This document shows, one piece after another, positions 45,192 to 55,641 of a DNA stretch of 64,000 nucleotides (positions are counted from its first letter, which is position 1; every line of letters begins with the position of its first letter). A program made the position numbers and the translations under genes. Source of the DNA: Arthrobacter sp. MAHUQ-56 (GTDB lineage: Bacteria; Actinomycetota; Actinomycetes; Actinomycetales; Micrococcaceae); assembly GCF_019710585.1 (NCBI RefSeq), contig NZ_JAIFZQ010000020.1, forward strand, positions 186,001-250,000, written 5' to 3'. The notes under the pieces are model-generated. The model saw only the letters and a program-made list of their open reading frames with translations. It had not been told where the DNA came from and ran no database searches.

Positions 45192-46367
45192 CTATGAGCC
45201 CTGGTAGACGTCGTCGCCGAAGGCGGTGACGCCGCGGTCCCGGGCGCCGCCGAGCCGGGGGAGGGAGAAGTAGTCCTCGATGCTGGCCAGCAGGCTGTAG
45301 TGGTTGTAGGGCTGGACGGATGTTGCCCCGGCGGTGCTGAAGGGCGTGAGGACCAGGGTCCCGATCTTGCCGCCGCCCGTTCCGCCGGGGACGCTGCCGG
45401 GGGTGCCTTCCTCCGGGCCGGTGGCGCCGCCGTCGGACTCGTCAAAGGTGATCACCAGCATCCCGTCCTGCCGGTAGGCCGGCGAGGCCAGGATGGCCGG
45501 CACCTCCGCGCTCAGCCACTGGTCGGAGGTGGGCAGGCCGCCGGGGGTGCCGTCCACGCAGGGGCGGTCATGCCCGTCGTGGCAGAGGTTGGGGGTGATG
45601 TACGCCAGGTTGGGTGTGGTGTCTACCGAGGCCAGGTCCCGGGCCAGGTCGGTGAATGGGACCACGTTCTGGCTGCACGCCGGCGTTGATGTAATGGAGC
45701 GGAAGTAGACGAACGGGTTGTGCTTGGTGGCGTACATGTTCCCCACCGTCGCCTTCACGTGGGTGTCGTCGGAGCCGAGGGACGGGTGCTGGCACGGGTG
45801 CTGCATGTCCTCCATGTAGCCCTTCCACGTCTTCCCCGCCGCGGACAGCTGGCCCGCCACCGTGGGAACATCGGCCGGGTAGACGCAGCCGTCGCCGTCC
45901 ATCCTGCCCAGGTTGTCCGTGGACCGCGCCATGAACTCCGTGTAGGTGTGGCAGTCCTTCTTGGTGCTGGGATTGGGCGGCTGGCCGGAGATCTGCGCCA
46001 GGTAGTTGGGCAATGAGTTGTGGGCGATGCCGTAGTAGTTCTCCAGGAGCACGCCCTGCTTCCGCAGCGTCTGGGAGAGATAGGGGGCCGGGGAGCCGTC
46101 GCCCCAGATCTTGTCGTACCCCTTGTTTTCCAGGTTGATCACGAACACGTGCCCCGGCGTGCGGCCACGGTGCGGGCTGGGCTGCGCTGCGTCCCCAACC
46201 CCTGCCTGGCTGGGGTTTCCGATCACGGGACCGGCGGGCTGGCAGGCGGTCAGCAGCGACAGCAGCAGGGCCAGGACCGGCAGCAGGCGGCCGCCGGCCC
46301 ACCCTTCACCAGTTGGTCTTGGGCCCGGTCTTCGCAACATTTTCGGCCTTTGCTTGCTCATCACCAT
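45192..46367 (-). CDS. Phosphoesterase-family lipoprotein (acid phosphatase-like)
   Basis: Lipoprotein of 391 residues; signal [18 protein letters not shown] ends in lipobox LTAC. The phosphoesterase domain opens [33 protein letters not shown] and [13 protein letters not shown] carry further metal ligands, as does the [17 protein letters not shown] segment, typical of AcpA-like enzymes and of phosphoesterase-domain acid phosphatases in actinobacteria. ATG at 46367; GTG at 46391 and ATG at 46361 are possible. Its stop lies 14 bases before the start of the larger phosphoesterase gene, so the two may form one operon. Confidence 0.88.
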   Translation of the reverse strand: MVMSKQRPKMLRRPGPRPTGEGWAGGRLLPVLALLLSLLTACQPAGPVIGNPSQAGVGDAAQPSPHRGRTPGHVFVINLENKGYDKIWGDGSPAPYLSQTLRKQGVLLENYYGIAHNSLPNYLAQISGQPPNPSTKKDCHTYTEFMARSTDNLGRMDGDGCVYPADVPTVAGQLSAAGKTWKGYMEDMQHPCQHPSLGSDDTHVKATVGNMYATKHNPFVYFRSITSTPACSQNVVPFTDLARDLASVDTTPNLAYITPNLCHDGHDRPCVDGTPGGLPTSDQWLSAEVPAILASPAYRQDGMLVITFDESDGGATGPEEGTPGSVPGGTGGGKIGTLVLTPFSTAGATSVQPYNHYSLLASIEDYFSLPRLGGARDRGVTAFGDDVYQGS

Positions 46368-46514
46368 CTGACGCCCCAGCGTTGTGGCCACTATCGCACA
46401 CGGACCGCTGCCTTGCCACCGGCAACGCCTGTGAATTCACCATGAATCCGGGCGCCGCATGCGGTAGGTCTTTCTGCCCTAGAAGGCGGTGCTCCCCGGG
46501 AGTTGACTTGAATT

Positions 46515-46561
46515 GCGGGCAGTAAGGCCCGCCGGACGGGAAGCCGCAGAAGGCGGCTCCC
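46515..46561 (+). other. Two consecutive hairpins in the leader of the ten-gene cluster
   Basis: GCGGGC-N6-GCCCGC (46515-46532) is followed by GGG-A-AGCCGC with GCGGCT-CCC (46538-46561), ending 23 bases before the GTG of the SPW gene. A TTGACT hexamer lies just upstream (46504-46509). They could form a structured 5' leader; no known riboswitch class was recognised. Confidence 0.45.
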
Positions 46562-46583
46562 GCCCCGACAGAAAGGAAAGTCA

Positions 46584-46940
46584 GTGAAAAAGTGGTATCG
46601 GTGGCAGGACTATGTAGCGGCTGCCGCCGGACTCTTCACCGCCGTCGCGGTCCTGTTCACCCGGCAGGAAGGCATGTCCACCACGCTCATGCTGCTGTTC
46701 GGCGGGCTGCTGATTGTCAGCGGCATCATCAACCTGGCCATGCCCGGCACGCCGGCCATGGAATACGTCCAGGCTGTCATTGCTGCTGCTCTGGTCCTCT
46801 CGCCTTGGCTGGGGACGTACACGGGCGCGACGGGGGCCGCCTGGACATCATGGATCGCAGGGGCAGTGGCGCTCGTGGTCACAGCGGTGGCTATTAAGCC
46901 GAGCACCGACCTCCGCCACACCTACCGCGTCTCGCATTGA
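46584..46940 (+). CDS. SPW-repeat membrane protein
   Basis: Protein of 118 residues with four membrane helices. The motif VLSPWLGTYTG contains the Ser-Pro-Trp that names the SPW family, and the opening KKWYRWQDYVAAAAGLFTAV is its N-terminal half-repeat. Function of the family is unknown. GTG start with AAGGAAAG seven bases upstream. It heads the ten-gene rightward cluster; the next gene starts 14 bases after its stop. Confidence 0.88.
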   Translation: MKKWYRWQDYVAAAAGLFTAVAVLFTRQEGMSTTLMLLFGGLLIVSGIINLAMPGTPAMEYVQAVIAAALVLSPWLGTYTGATGAAWTSWIAGAVALVVTAVAIKPSTDLRHTYRVSH

Positions 46941-46954
46941 TACGGGGATCCGCC

Positions 46955-47302
46955 ATGACCGAAGTGATGCGCTATGAAGTGGGTTCCGGGACCGTTCTGG
47001 TCGAGGCTGCGGACAACAGCTACGGCGTGGACCATCCGGCCCGCAACGAACAGGGGATCCTGGACACGGGCAGGCGCCTGGAAGATGCACTTGCCAGCGT
47101 TCGCCCCGCCGCCCGCGCAGCACTGGAGGCCATGGCGGAGCTCACCCCCGAACAGATCGAAGTTGAATTCGGCGTAAAACTCGCGGGGGATGCGGGGGCG
47201 GTGATTGCCAAAAGCAGTTCGGACGCCCACTTTATCCTCCGCATGACCTGGACCCCCGAGGCGGCCGCCCCGCACGGGGAAGAAGATACGTACGGCGGGT
47301 GA
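46955..47302 (+). CDS. CU044_2847 family (trypsin-co-occurring domain type) protein
   Basis: Protein of 115 residues: MTEVMRYEVGSGTVLVEAAD, then a helical middle with ALASVRPAARAALEAMAEL and the strand LTPEQIEVEFGVKLAGDAGAVI. This is the layout of CU044_2847-family proteins, small domains often coded near trypsin-like proteases and effector-associated domains in bacterial conflict systems. Here the partners are different. The last bases overlap the GTG of the following gene (GTGA), indicating coupling. Function unknown. Confidence 0.8.
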   Translation: MTEVMRYEVGSGTVLVEAADNSYGVDHPARNEQGILDTGRRLEDALASVRPAARAALEAMAELTPEQIEVEFGVKLAGDAGAVIAKSSSDAHFILRMTWTPEAAAPHGEEDTYGG

Positions 47303-48648
47303 CGGGGATGGTTGCGTTCCTCAACAGGGCCGACGCCGGCCGGCGGCTGGGCAAGAGGCTAGCCGGCCTGCGCGGCCAGGACGTGGTGGTGCTGGGCCTG
47401 CCCCGCGGCGGCGTCCCGGTGGCGTACGAGGTGGCCAAAGCCCTCGACGCGCCGCTGGACGTGATCGTGGTGCGCAAGCTTGGCGTCCCGTTCCAGCCGG
47501 AAGTGGCCATGGGGGCCATCGGGGAAGGGGACACGCGGGTCATCGATCCGCGGACCATCTCCCTGGCCCGCGTCACCGAAGCGGACCTGCGGCAAGTGGA
47601 ACGGCAGGAGCGCGCGCTCCTGGAAAGCCGGGTGGCGCGGTTCCGCCAGGGACGCCGGCGGGTAGACCTCGCCGGCCGCACTGCCGTCATCGTTGACGAC
47701 GGCATCGCCACCGGCTCCACAGCGCGGGTTGCCTGCCTGGTGGCCAGGCAGCTCGGCGCGGCCAGGGTGATCCTGGCAGTGCCCGTTGCCCCCGCCCGCG
47801 CTGTCGTGGAGCTCAAGGAACCGGACGACGTCGTCTGCCTGCTGTCGCCGCAGAACTTCCAGGCCGTGGGGTACTACTACCACGACTTCTCGCCCACGGA
47901 GGACGGCGAGGTGGTGCAGCTGCTCGACGCCGCCGCCCGGCCCGCGCACCACCAGCGGCAGGACGGGGGCGACGGCGCGGTGGAGGAGGACGTGGAGATT
48001 CCCGCGGGACGGGTGGCCCTGCGCGGCAGCCTGTACCTGCCGCCCGGCTGCGAGGCCACGGTCCTGTTCGCCCACGGCAGCGGCAGCAGCCGGCACAGCC
48101 CGCGCAACCGTTTCGTGGCGTCGGTCCTGCACGGATCCGGCCTCGGCACGGTGCTGCTGGACCTGCTGACTCCCGAGGAGGAGGTCAACCGGGCCAACGT
48201 GTTCGACATCGGCCTGCTGGCGCGGCGGCTGGTGCGCGCCACTGACTGGCTGCAATCGCGGCAGGACACCTACGCCGGACGCGTCGGCTATTTCGGGGCG
48301 AGCACCGGCGCCGGCGCCGCGCTGTGGGCCGCGGCCGAACCAGGGTCGCGGGTTGCGGCGGTGGTCTCCCGTGGCGGGCGCCCGGACCTTGCAGGCCCGC
48401 GGCTCTCCGATGTACGGGCCCCCACCCTCCTGATCGTTGGCGGCGCCGACACGCAGGTGCTGGCGCTGAACCGGCAGGCCATGGCGCAGATGACGGCGCC
48501 CACCCGGCTGGAGGTGGTCCCGGGCGCCACGCACCTCTTCGAAGAACCGGGAACCCTGGCCATGGCCGCCACCCTGGCCGCGGACTGGTTCCGGCAGTAC
48601 CTGCTGCCGGCTCACGCGGTGCGGTCCGCCCCGGAGGCACGGACGTGA
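47299..48648 (+). CDS. Phosphoribosyltransferase - alpha/beta hydrolase fusion
   Basis: Fusion of 449 residues. Residues 1-220 are a type I phosphoribosyltransferase with LGLPRGGVPVAYEVAKAL and the PRPP loop VIVDDGIATGSTAR (D133, D134). Residues about 230-440 are a dienelactone-hydrolase-like alpha/beta hydrolase with ATVLFAHGSGSSRHSPRN, nucleophile elbow YFGASTGAGAAL and a histidine in PGATHLFEEPG. This fused form is widespread in bacteria but without a defined reaction. GTG at 47299 overlaps the previous stop by 4 bases; an ATG at 47308 is the alternative. It overlaps the next gene too. Confidence 0.9.
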   Translation: MTGMVAFLNRADAGRRLGKRLAGLRGQDVVVLGLPRGGVPVAYEVAKALDAPLDVIVVRKLGVPFQPEVAMGAIGEGDTRVIDPRTISLARVTEADLRQVERQERALLESRVARFRQGRRRVDLAGRTAVIVDDGIATGSTARVACLVARQLGAARVILAVPVAPARAVVELKEPDDVVCLLSPQNFQAVGYYYHDFSPTEDGEVVQLLDAAARPAHHQRQDGGDGAVEEDVEIPAGRVALRGSLYLPPGCEATVLFAHGSGSSRHSPRNRFVASVLHGSGLGTVLLDLLTPEEEVNRANVFDIGLLARRLVRATDWLQSRQDTYAGRVGYFGASTGAGAALWAAAEPGSRVAAVVSRGGRPDLAGPRLSDVRAPTLLIVGGADTQVLALNRQAMAQMTAPTRLEVVPGATHLFEEPGTLAMAATLAADWFRQYLLPAHAVRSAPEART

Positions 48649-50003
48649 GCGGCGGAAACACTGGCCCTGGCAACGGCGGCGCCCGCCGCTGGGCGGAACA
48701 CGGCGCGGAGCGCGCGGCGGAAACCCGGCAGATCCGCTCCCTGGCGCACCCGCTGGCCTCCGCTGACGACCTTGAACCACTCGTCCGCCTCGCCGCGCCG
48801 GCGCGTTTCGTCTGCCTGGGCGAGGCGTCCCACGGCACCCAGGAGTACTACCACTGGCGTGCGCTGCTGAGCCGCCGGCTGATCGAGGAATACGGCTTCA
48901 CATGGATCGGCGTGGAGGGCGACTGGCCGGACTGCTGGCGCATCAACCGCTGGGTCCGCGGCGAGGCCGGGCAGGACCTGGACGCCCGCCGGCTCCTGGC
49001 GGGCTTCGAACGCTGGCCCACCTGGATGTGGGCCAACCACGAGGTGGCGGAATTCCTGACCTGGCTGCGCGGCTGGAACCTGCGCCTGCCCGAACACCAG
49101 CGCACCGGCTTCTACGGCCTGGACGTCTACTCCCTCTGGGATTCGCTGCGCGAAATCTTCACCTGGCTCGAGGCCAACGCAGCCGACGCCCTTCCGGCAG
49201 CCCACCAGGCCTGGCGCTGCTTCGTGCCGTTCCGCGAAGACCCGCAGCGTTATGCCTGGAGCAACCGCCTGGTGCCGCAGTCCTGCGAAGCGGACGTGGT
49301 GTCCCTGCTGGCAGAAGTACGACGCCGGGCACTCGGCCGGGTGCATGACGATCCCGCCGCCTTCGACGCCGTCCAGAACGCCATCGTGGCCACCAACGCC
49401 GAACGCTATTACCGCACCATGGTCCGCGGTGACCGGCAGTCCTGGAACATCCGCGACCACCACATGAGCGACACCATCGACCGCCTCGCCGAACACCACG
49501 GACCCGGTTCCAAAGGACTGGTGTGGGCGCATAACACGCACGTGGGCGATGCCCGGGCCACGGACATGGCGCACGACGGCATGGTGAACATCGGGCAGCT
49601 GGTGCGCCAGCGCCATCCGGGCGAAGTGGTGCTGGCCGGGTTCGCATCCTTCGCCGGATCCGTCACGGCCGCGGAATCGTGGGGCTCGCCGGAATGGACC
49701 ATGGACGTCCCGGCCGCCGCACACGGCAGCCATGAGGAACTCCTCAACCAGGCGCTGGGGGAGCCCTCGCTGCTGGTGTTCGGGGCGGAACGGTCCGGCC
49801 CGTGGCTTGGATCCTGGCGCGGGCACCGGGCCATCGGGGTGGTGTACAACCCGCACCGGGAGCGGGGGAACTACGTGCCCACCCGCATGGGGGAACGGTA
49901 TGACGCGCTGTTCTGGCACCCCCGGACCGAAGCGCTGCGCCCGCTGCACCACGAGTACGTCCCCGGCGAGCCGGAACTGGAAACCGAGCCCACCGGCTTC
50001 TAG
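48645..50003 (+). CDS. Erythromycin-esterase family protein
   Basis: Protein of 452 residues with the EreA/EreB-like fold: FVCLGEASHGTQEYYHWRAL, WIGVEGDWPDCWRINRWVRG, TGFYGLDVYSLWDSLREIF and GLVWAHNTHVGDARATDM, containing the histidines and glutamates of the proposed active site. Family members also occur where no macrolide is made, so resistance is not implied. In Mycobacterium tuberculosis Rv2030c joins a phosphoribosyltransferase to this same domain, and here both are adjacent genes sharing 4 bases (GTGA). The start is GTG at 48645 after GGAGGC. Confidence 0.9.
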   Translation: MSGGNTGPGNGGARRWAEHGAERAAETRQIRSLAHPLASADDLEPLVRLAAPARFVCLGEASHGTQEYYHWRALLSRRLIEEYGFTWIGVEGDWPDCWRINRWVRGEAGQDLDARRLLAGFERWPTWMWANHEVAEFLTWLRGWNLRLPEHQRTGFYGLDVYSLWDSLREIFTWLEANAADALPAAHQAWRCFVPFREDPQRYAWSNRLVPQSCEADVVSLLAEVRRRALGRVHDDPAAFDAVQNAIVATNAERYYRTMVRGDRQSWNIRDHHMSDTIDRLAEHHGPGSKGLVWAHNTHVGDARATDMAHDGMVNIGQLVRQRHPGEVVLAGFASFAGSVTAAESWGSPEWTMDVPAAAHGSHEELLNQALGEPSLLVFGAERSGPWLGSWRGHRAIGVVYNPHRERGNYVPTRMGERYDALFWHPRTEALRPLHHEYVPGEPELETEPTGF

Positions 50004-50039
50004 CCCACACCGAAGGAACATGATGACCAGAGGAGCGTT

Positions 50040-51892
<1,853 letters not shown>

Positions 51893-51896
<4 letters not shown>

Positions 51897-52963
51897 GCAG
51901 CGTGCGCGGCCAGGGCGTCCCGGACCCGGAGCACGCCCTGCACCTCCTGCGGCAGATGCTGCGGGTGCGCCGGCTCGAGGAAAAATGCATCGAGCTGTAC
52001 AGCGCCGCCAAGATCCGCGGCTTCCTGCACGTCTACATCGGCGAGGAAGCCGTGGCCGCCGGGGTGATGGGAGCCCTGGCACCGGAGGACGCCGTGGTGG
52101 CCACTTACCGCGAACACGGCCACGCCCTGCTGCGCGGCGTCTCCGCAGGGTCCATCCTGGCCGAGATGTACGGCCACGCCGAGGGCTGCTGCCGCGGCCG
52201 CGGCGGTTCCATGCACCTCTTCGACGCCGCCACCCGCTTCTACGGCGGCAACGCGATCGTGGCAGGCGGGCTGCCGCTCGCCGTCGGCCTGGCGCTCGCG
52301 GACCGGATGGCGGGGCGCCAGCGGGTGACCGTCTGCTTCTTCGGCGAAGGTGCCGTGGCGGAAGGCGAGTTCCACGAAAGCATGAACCTGGCCGCCCTGT
52401 GGCAGCTGCCGGTGCTGTTCTGCTGCGAGAACAACCTCTACGCCATGGGGACGGCGCTGGGCCGATCGGAATCCCAGACCGACATTGCGCTCAAGGCCGC
52501 CGGCTATGAAATGCCGGCGTGGGCTGTGGACGGCATGGACGTGCTGGCGGTGGAGCAGGCCGCACGCCGCGCCGTGGACGGGGTCCGCTCCGGCGGCGGC
52601 CCGCACTTCCTGGAGCTGCGCACCTACCGGTTCCGCGCGCACTCCATGTTCGATCCCGAGCTGTACCGGGAGAAATCCGAGGTGGCGCAGTGGATGGAAC
52701 GGGACCCCATCCGCCTGCTGCAGTCCGTCCTGGAAGCGGCAGGGCAGCTGCCGCAGAAACAATGGGCGGCACTGCAGGAGGACGTGGACGCGGAGATCAG
52801 CACCGCCGTCGGATTCGCCGAGGCCGGGACCCCGGAGCCGGTATCCGAACTCGCCCGGTTCGTGTACAGCGACACGGCGGACGGCGGCAACCCAGGCACG
52901 GACAGCAGTGCCGGCCACGGTGCCGGGAAAGAAGGCGCCAGGAAAGAAGGGGGAGCAGGATGA
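51893..52963 (+). CDS. Thiamine-dependent dehydrogenase E1 component, alpha subunit
   Basis: E1-alpha of an alpha-ketoacid or acetoin-type dehydrogenase complex, 356 residues. Typical parts: [44 protein letters not shown] and GGSMHLFD. The TPP motif reads [20 protein letters not shown], with Glu at residue 152 where nearly all members have the Asp of GDG that binds magnesium. A Gly/Lys-rich C-terminal tail ends the chain. It overlaps acsA by 4 bases and E1-beta by 4 bases. Sequence resembles the acetoin/pyruvate branch; substrate not proven. Confidence 0.92.
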
Positions 52964-53937
52964 AAACCACGTACCGCGAAGCCACGCGCGCCGCCCTCCG
53001 GGACGCTCTGCAGCGGGACGACCGGGTCTTCCTCATGGGCGAGGACGTGGGCCGCTACGGCGGCAGCTTCGCCGTGAGCCTGGGCCTGCTGGAGGAATTC
53101 GGGCCGGAGCGGATCCGCGACACCCCGCTCTCCGAATCCGGGTTCGTGGGCGCGGGCATCGGCGCGGCGCTGGGAGGGATGCGGCCCATCGTCGAAATCA
53201 TGACCGTCAACTTCAGCCTGCTGGCACTGGACCAGATCATCAACAACGCCGCCACCTTGCTGCACATGTCCGGCGGGCAGTTCAACGTGCCGATCGTCAT
53301 CCGGATGACCACCGGCGCGGGCCGGCAGCTGGGCGCCCAGCACTCGCACAGCCTGGAGGGCTGGTACGCGCACATTCCGGGCCTGCGCATCCTGGCCCCG
53401 GCCACCCTGGCCGACGCCCGCGGCATGCTGTGGACCGCCCTGCAGGACCCGGATCCGGTGCTGATTTTCGAGCACGGCTCGCTGTACAACGTGGCGGGGG
53501 AGCTCGACGACGACGCCGGCGCCGTGGACATCGACAGGGCCGCGGTCCTGCGGCAGGGGGACGACCTGACCCTCATCACGTACGGCGGCACCCTGCCGAT
53601 GGTGCTGGAGGCCGCCGAACAGCTGGCCGCGGACGGCATCGAAGCCGACGTCATCGACCTGCGGACGCTCCGCCCGCTGGATGGGGCGGCCATCCTGGCC
53701 AGCGTGGGCAGGACGCACCGCGCGGTGGTGGTGGACGAGGGCTGGCGCAGCGGCAGCATCTCGGCGGAGATCGCCGCCCGGATCAGCGAGGGGGCGTTCT
53801 TCGACCTGGACGCACCCGTGGAGCGGGTGTGCAGCCTGGAGGTGCCCGTCCCGTACGCCAAGCACCTGGAGCAGGCGGCGCTGCCGTCCGTGGAGCGGGT
53901 GGTGGCCGCGGCACGGCGGGCTGCGGGCAGCTCATGA
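52960..53937 (+). CDS. Thiamine-dependent dehydrogenase E1 component, beta subunit
   Basis: E1-beta of 325 residues, pairing with the gene before it. Signature stretches: [54 protein letters not shown] and [20 protein letters not shown]. In pyruvate dehydrogenases the histidine in this last segment helps position the lipoyl arm. The C-terminal transketolase domain contains [24 protein letters not shown]. It overlaps E1-alpha and E2 by 4 bases each. Confidence 0.93.
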   Translation: MKTTYREATRAALRDALQRDDRVFLMGEDVGRYGGSFAVSLGLLEEFGPERIRDTPLSESGFVGAGIGAALGGMRPIVEIMTVNFSLLALDQIINNAATLLHMSGGQFNVPIVIRMTTGAGRQLGAQHSHSLEGWYAHIPGLRILAPATLADARGMLWTALQDPDPVLIFEHGSLYNVAGELDDDAGAVDIDRAAVLRQGDDLTLITYGGTLPMVLEAAEQLAADGIEADVIDLRTLRPLDGAAILASVGRTHRAVVVDEGWRSGSISAEIAARISEGAFFDLDAPVERVCSLEVPVPYAKHLEQAALPSVERVVAAARRAAGSS

Positions 53938-55343
53938 CCGAGTTCCGGATGCCGTCCCTGGGCGCCGACATGGAGCACGGCAAGGTGGTGGAATGGCTGG
54001 TCAAGCCGGGGGACTACGTCCACAAGGGGGACCTGGTGGCCGCCGTGGACACGGACAAGACCGTGATGGACATCGAGTCCTTCGAAGAGGGCGTGGTGGC
54101 CGAGTTCCTGGTGGAGGTCGGGGACACCGTGGACGTCGGCACCCCCATCGCCCGCATCACCGCGACCCCCGCTGAAGTCCCGCCACCCGAAGCTCCCGCC
54201 CGGCACCGTGAGCCGGGCGCAAAGGTTCCGCCGCCGGTCCGGCACCTTGCGCACACACTGGGGGTCGACGTCGGACGCATCAGCGGCAGCGGGCCCGGCG
54301 GTGAAGTGGTGAGGGCGGACGTCGAACGCGCCGCCGCAGCGCACGCCACCGAAGCGGCGGGGGAGGCAGCAGCGCCGGCTGAAGGACCGGAGGCGCCGGC
54401 ACCCGCTGAAGCCACACGGGTCCGGTCCTCGCCGCTGGCGCGGCGGCTGGCCGCGGAACTCGGCGTGGACCTGAGGGGTGTCAGCGGGACGGGTCCCGGC
54501 GGCGCGGTGACGGAGGACGACGTGCTTTCCGCGGTGCCGCCCAAGGAAACCCGGACGGAAACGCCGGCGGCAGCAGCGCCGTCGGAAGCGCCGGGACCTG
54601 AACCCGCGCCGGCACCCAAGGAAGCGGCACCCGAGGAAGCGGCAGCCAGGCGGAAGCAGCCGACGGCGGCCGGCGGCAAGGCGGACAGCCTGCGGCAGGC
54701 GGTCGGCGCGCTGATGTCCCGCTCCAAGAAGGAGATCCCGCACTACTACCTGTCCACAACCCTGGACCTGGCGGCAGCGATGGCGTGGATGCAGGGGGTG
54801 AACCGGGAACGGCCCGTCTCGTCGCGGCTGGTGCCGTCGGCGCTGCTCCTGAAGGCCACCGCGCTCGCCGCGAAGGAGGTGCCGGAGATGAACGGCTTCT
54901 TCGCCAAGGGTGCCTTCCAGCCCAGCAGCGCCGTGCACCTGGGCGTGGCGGTGGCGCTGCGGCACGGCGGCCTGGTGGCGCCTGCCCTGCACGACGCCGA
55001 CACCCTGGCCCTGGACCAGCTGATGGACCAGCTGCGCGACCTGGTGGACCGGGCCCGTGCCGGCAGGCTGCAGCGTGCGGAAATGGCGGATCCCACCATC
55101 ACCGTGACGAACCAGGGCGACCTCGGCGTGGAGAGCGTGTTCGGCGTGATCTATCCGCCGCAGGTGGCGATGGTGGGCTTCGGCAAGGTGCTGGAGCAGC
55201 CATGGGCGCACAACGGGATGCTCGGGATCCGGCATGCTTCGATCGCCACGCTGTCGGCCGACCACCGGGTGAGTGACGGGCTGCGCGGCGGCCGTTTCCT
55301 GGCCCGCATCGACGAACTGCTGCAGGCCCCGGACAAGCTGTGA
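53934..55343 (+). CDS. Dihydrolipoamide acyltransferase (E2) with two E3-binding-like segments
   Basis: E2 core of 469 residues. The lipoyl domain (1-78) carries the lipoylated lysine in [12 protein letters not shown] (K42). Two peripheral-subunit-binding segments follow instead of one: [20 protein letters not shown] (about 99-133) and [20 protein letters not shown] (about 164-200), then an Ala/Pro/Glu linker and the acyltransferase domain (from about 250) ending with the catalytic SADHRVSDG (H444, D448). No E3 gene is nearby, so it must recruit a dihydrolipoamide dehydrogenase from elsewhere. It would hand acyl groups to CoA, or possibly to the carrier protein next door. Confidence 0.92.
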   Translation: MTEFRMPSLGADMEHGKVVEWLVKPGDYVHKGDLVAAVDTDKTVMDIESFEEGVVAEFLVEVGDTVDVGTPIARITATPAEVPPPEAPARHREPGAKVPPPVRHLAHTLGVDVGRISGSGPGGEVVRADVERAAAAHATEAAGEAAAPAEGPEAPAPAEATRVRSSPLARRLAAELGVDLRGVSGTGPGGAVTEDDVLSAVPPKETRTETPAAAAPSEAPGPEPAPAPKEAAPEEAAARRKQPTAAGGKADSLRQAVGALMSRSKKEIPHYYLSTTLDLAAAMAWMQGVNRERPVSSRLVPSALLLKATALAAKEVPEMNGFFAKGAFQPSSAVHLGVAVALRHGGLVAPALHDADTLALDQLMDQLRDLVDRARAGRLQRAEMADPTITVTNQGDLGVESVFGVIYPPQVAMVGFGKVLEQPWAHNGMLGIRHASIATLSADHRVSDGLRGGRFLARIDELLQAPDKL

Positions 55344-55372
55344 GCCTTGAAACCCTTTTGAGCCTTGAAACC
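55341..55372. repeat. 14-bp tandem direct repeat between E2 and the carrier protein gene
   Basis: TGAGCCTTGAAACC at 55341-55354 and again at 55359-55372, four bases apart. The first copy contains the E2 stop codon. Possibly a slip duplication of the intergenic spacer. Confidence 0.7.
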
Positions 55373-55389
55373 GCAGCCGAGGAGGAACC

Positions 55390-55632
55390 GTGAACGAACA
55401 GGACGCACGCCAGGCGGTGGCGGCGGCGATCGGCAAGGTGGCGCCCGACGTCGGGCCCGAAGACCTCGACGGCGGCGCCAGGCTGCGCCAGGACCTGGAA
55501 CTGGACTCACTGGACTTCCTCCGTCTGGTGGAGGTCATCGCGGAGACCACCGGAGTGGACATTCCGGAGGCAGACTACCCAGCTGTGGCCACCGTGGACG
55601 GGCTGGTCAGCTACGTCGCCGGCCACGGCTGA
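55390..55632 (+). CDS. Stand-alone acyl carrier protein
   Basis: Protein of 80 residues with the carrier fold of four helices and the phosphopantetheine site LELDSLDFLRLVEVI (S40). It is acidic and has no fused enzyme. Starts GTG with AGGAGGAACC. The primary fatty-acid ACP normally sits with fab genes, so this copy is special to the cluster; it may receive acyl groups made by the AcsA or E1/E2 enzymes. Downstream the hydrolase gene begins nine bases after its stop. Confidence 0.92.
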   Translation: MNEQDARQAVAAAIGKVAPDVGPEDLDGGARLRQDLELDSLDFLRLVEVIAETTGVDIPEADYPAVATVDGLVSYVAGHG

Positions 55633-55641
55633 GGAGTGGCG

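Noticed and set aside
48645..50003. Macrolide-resistance gene
   Set aside because: Family similarity to erythromycin esterase alone does not show resistance; context is metabolic and there is no sign of mobility.
53055..55562. Minus-strand frame of 835 codons across E1-beta/E2
   Set aside because: Shadow of the dehydrogenase genes; Ser/Arg-rich without a fold.
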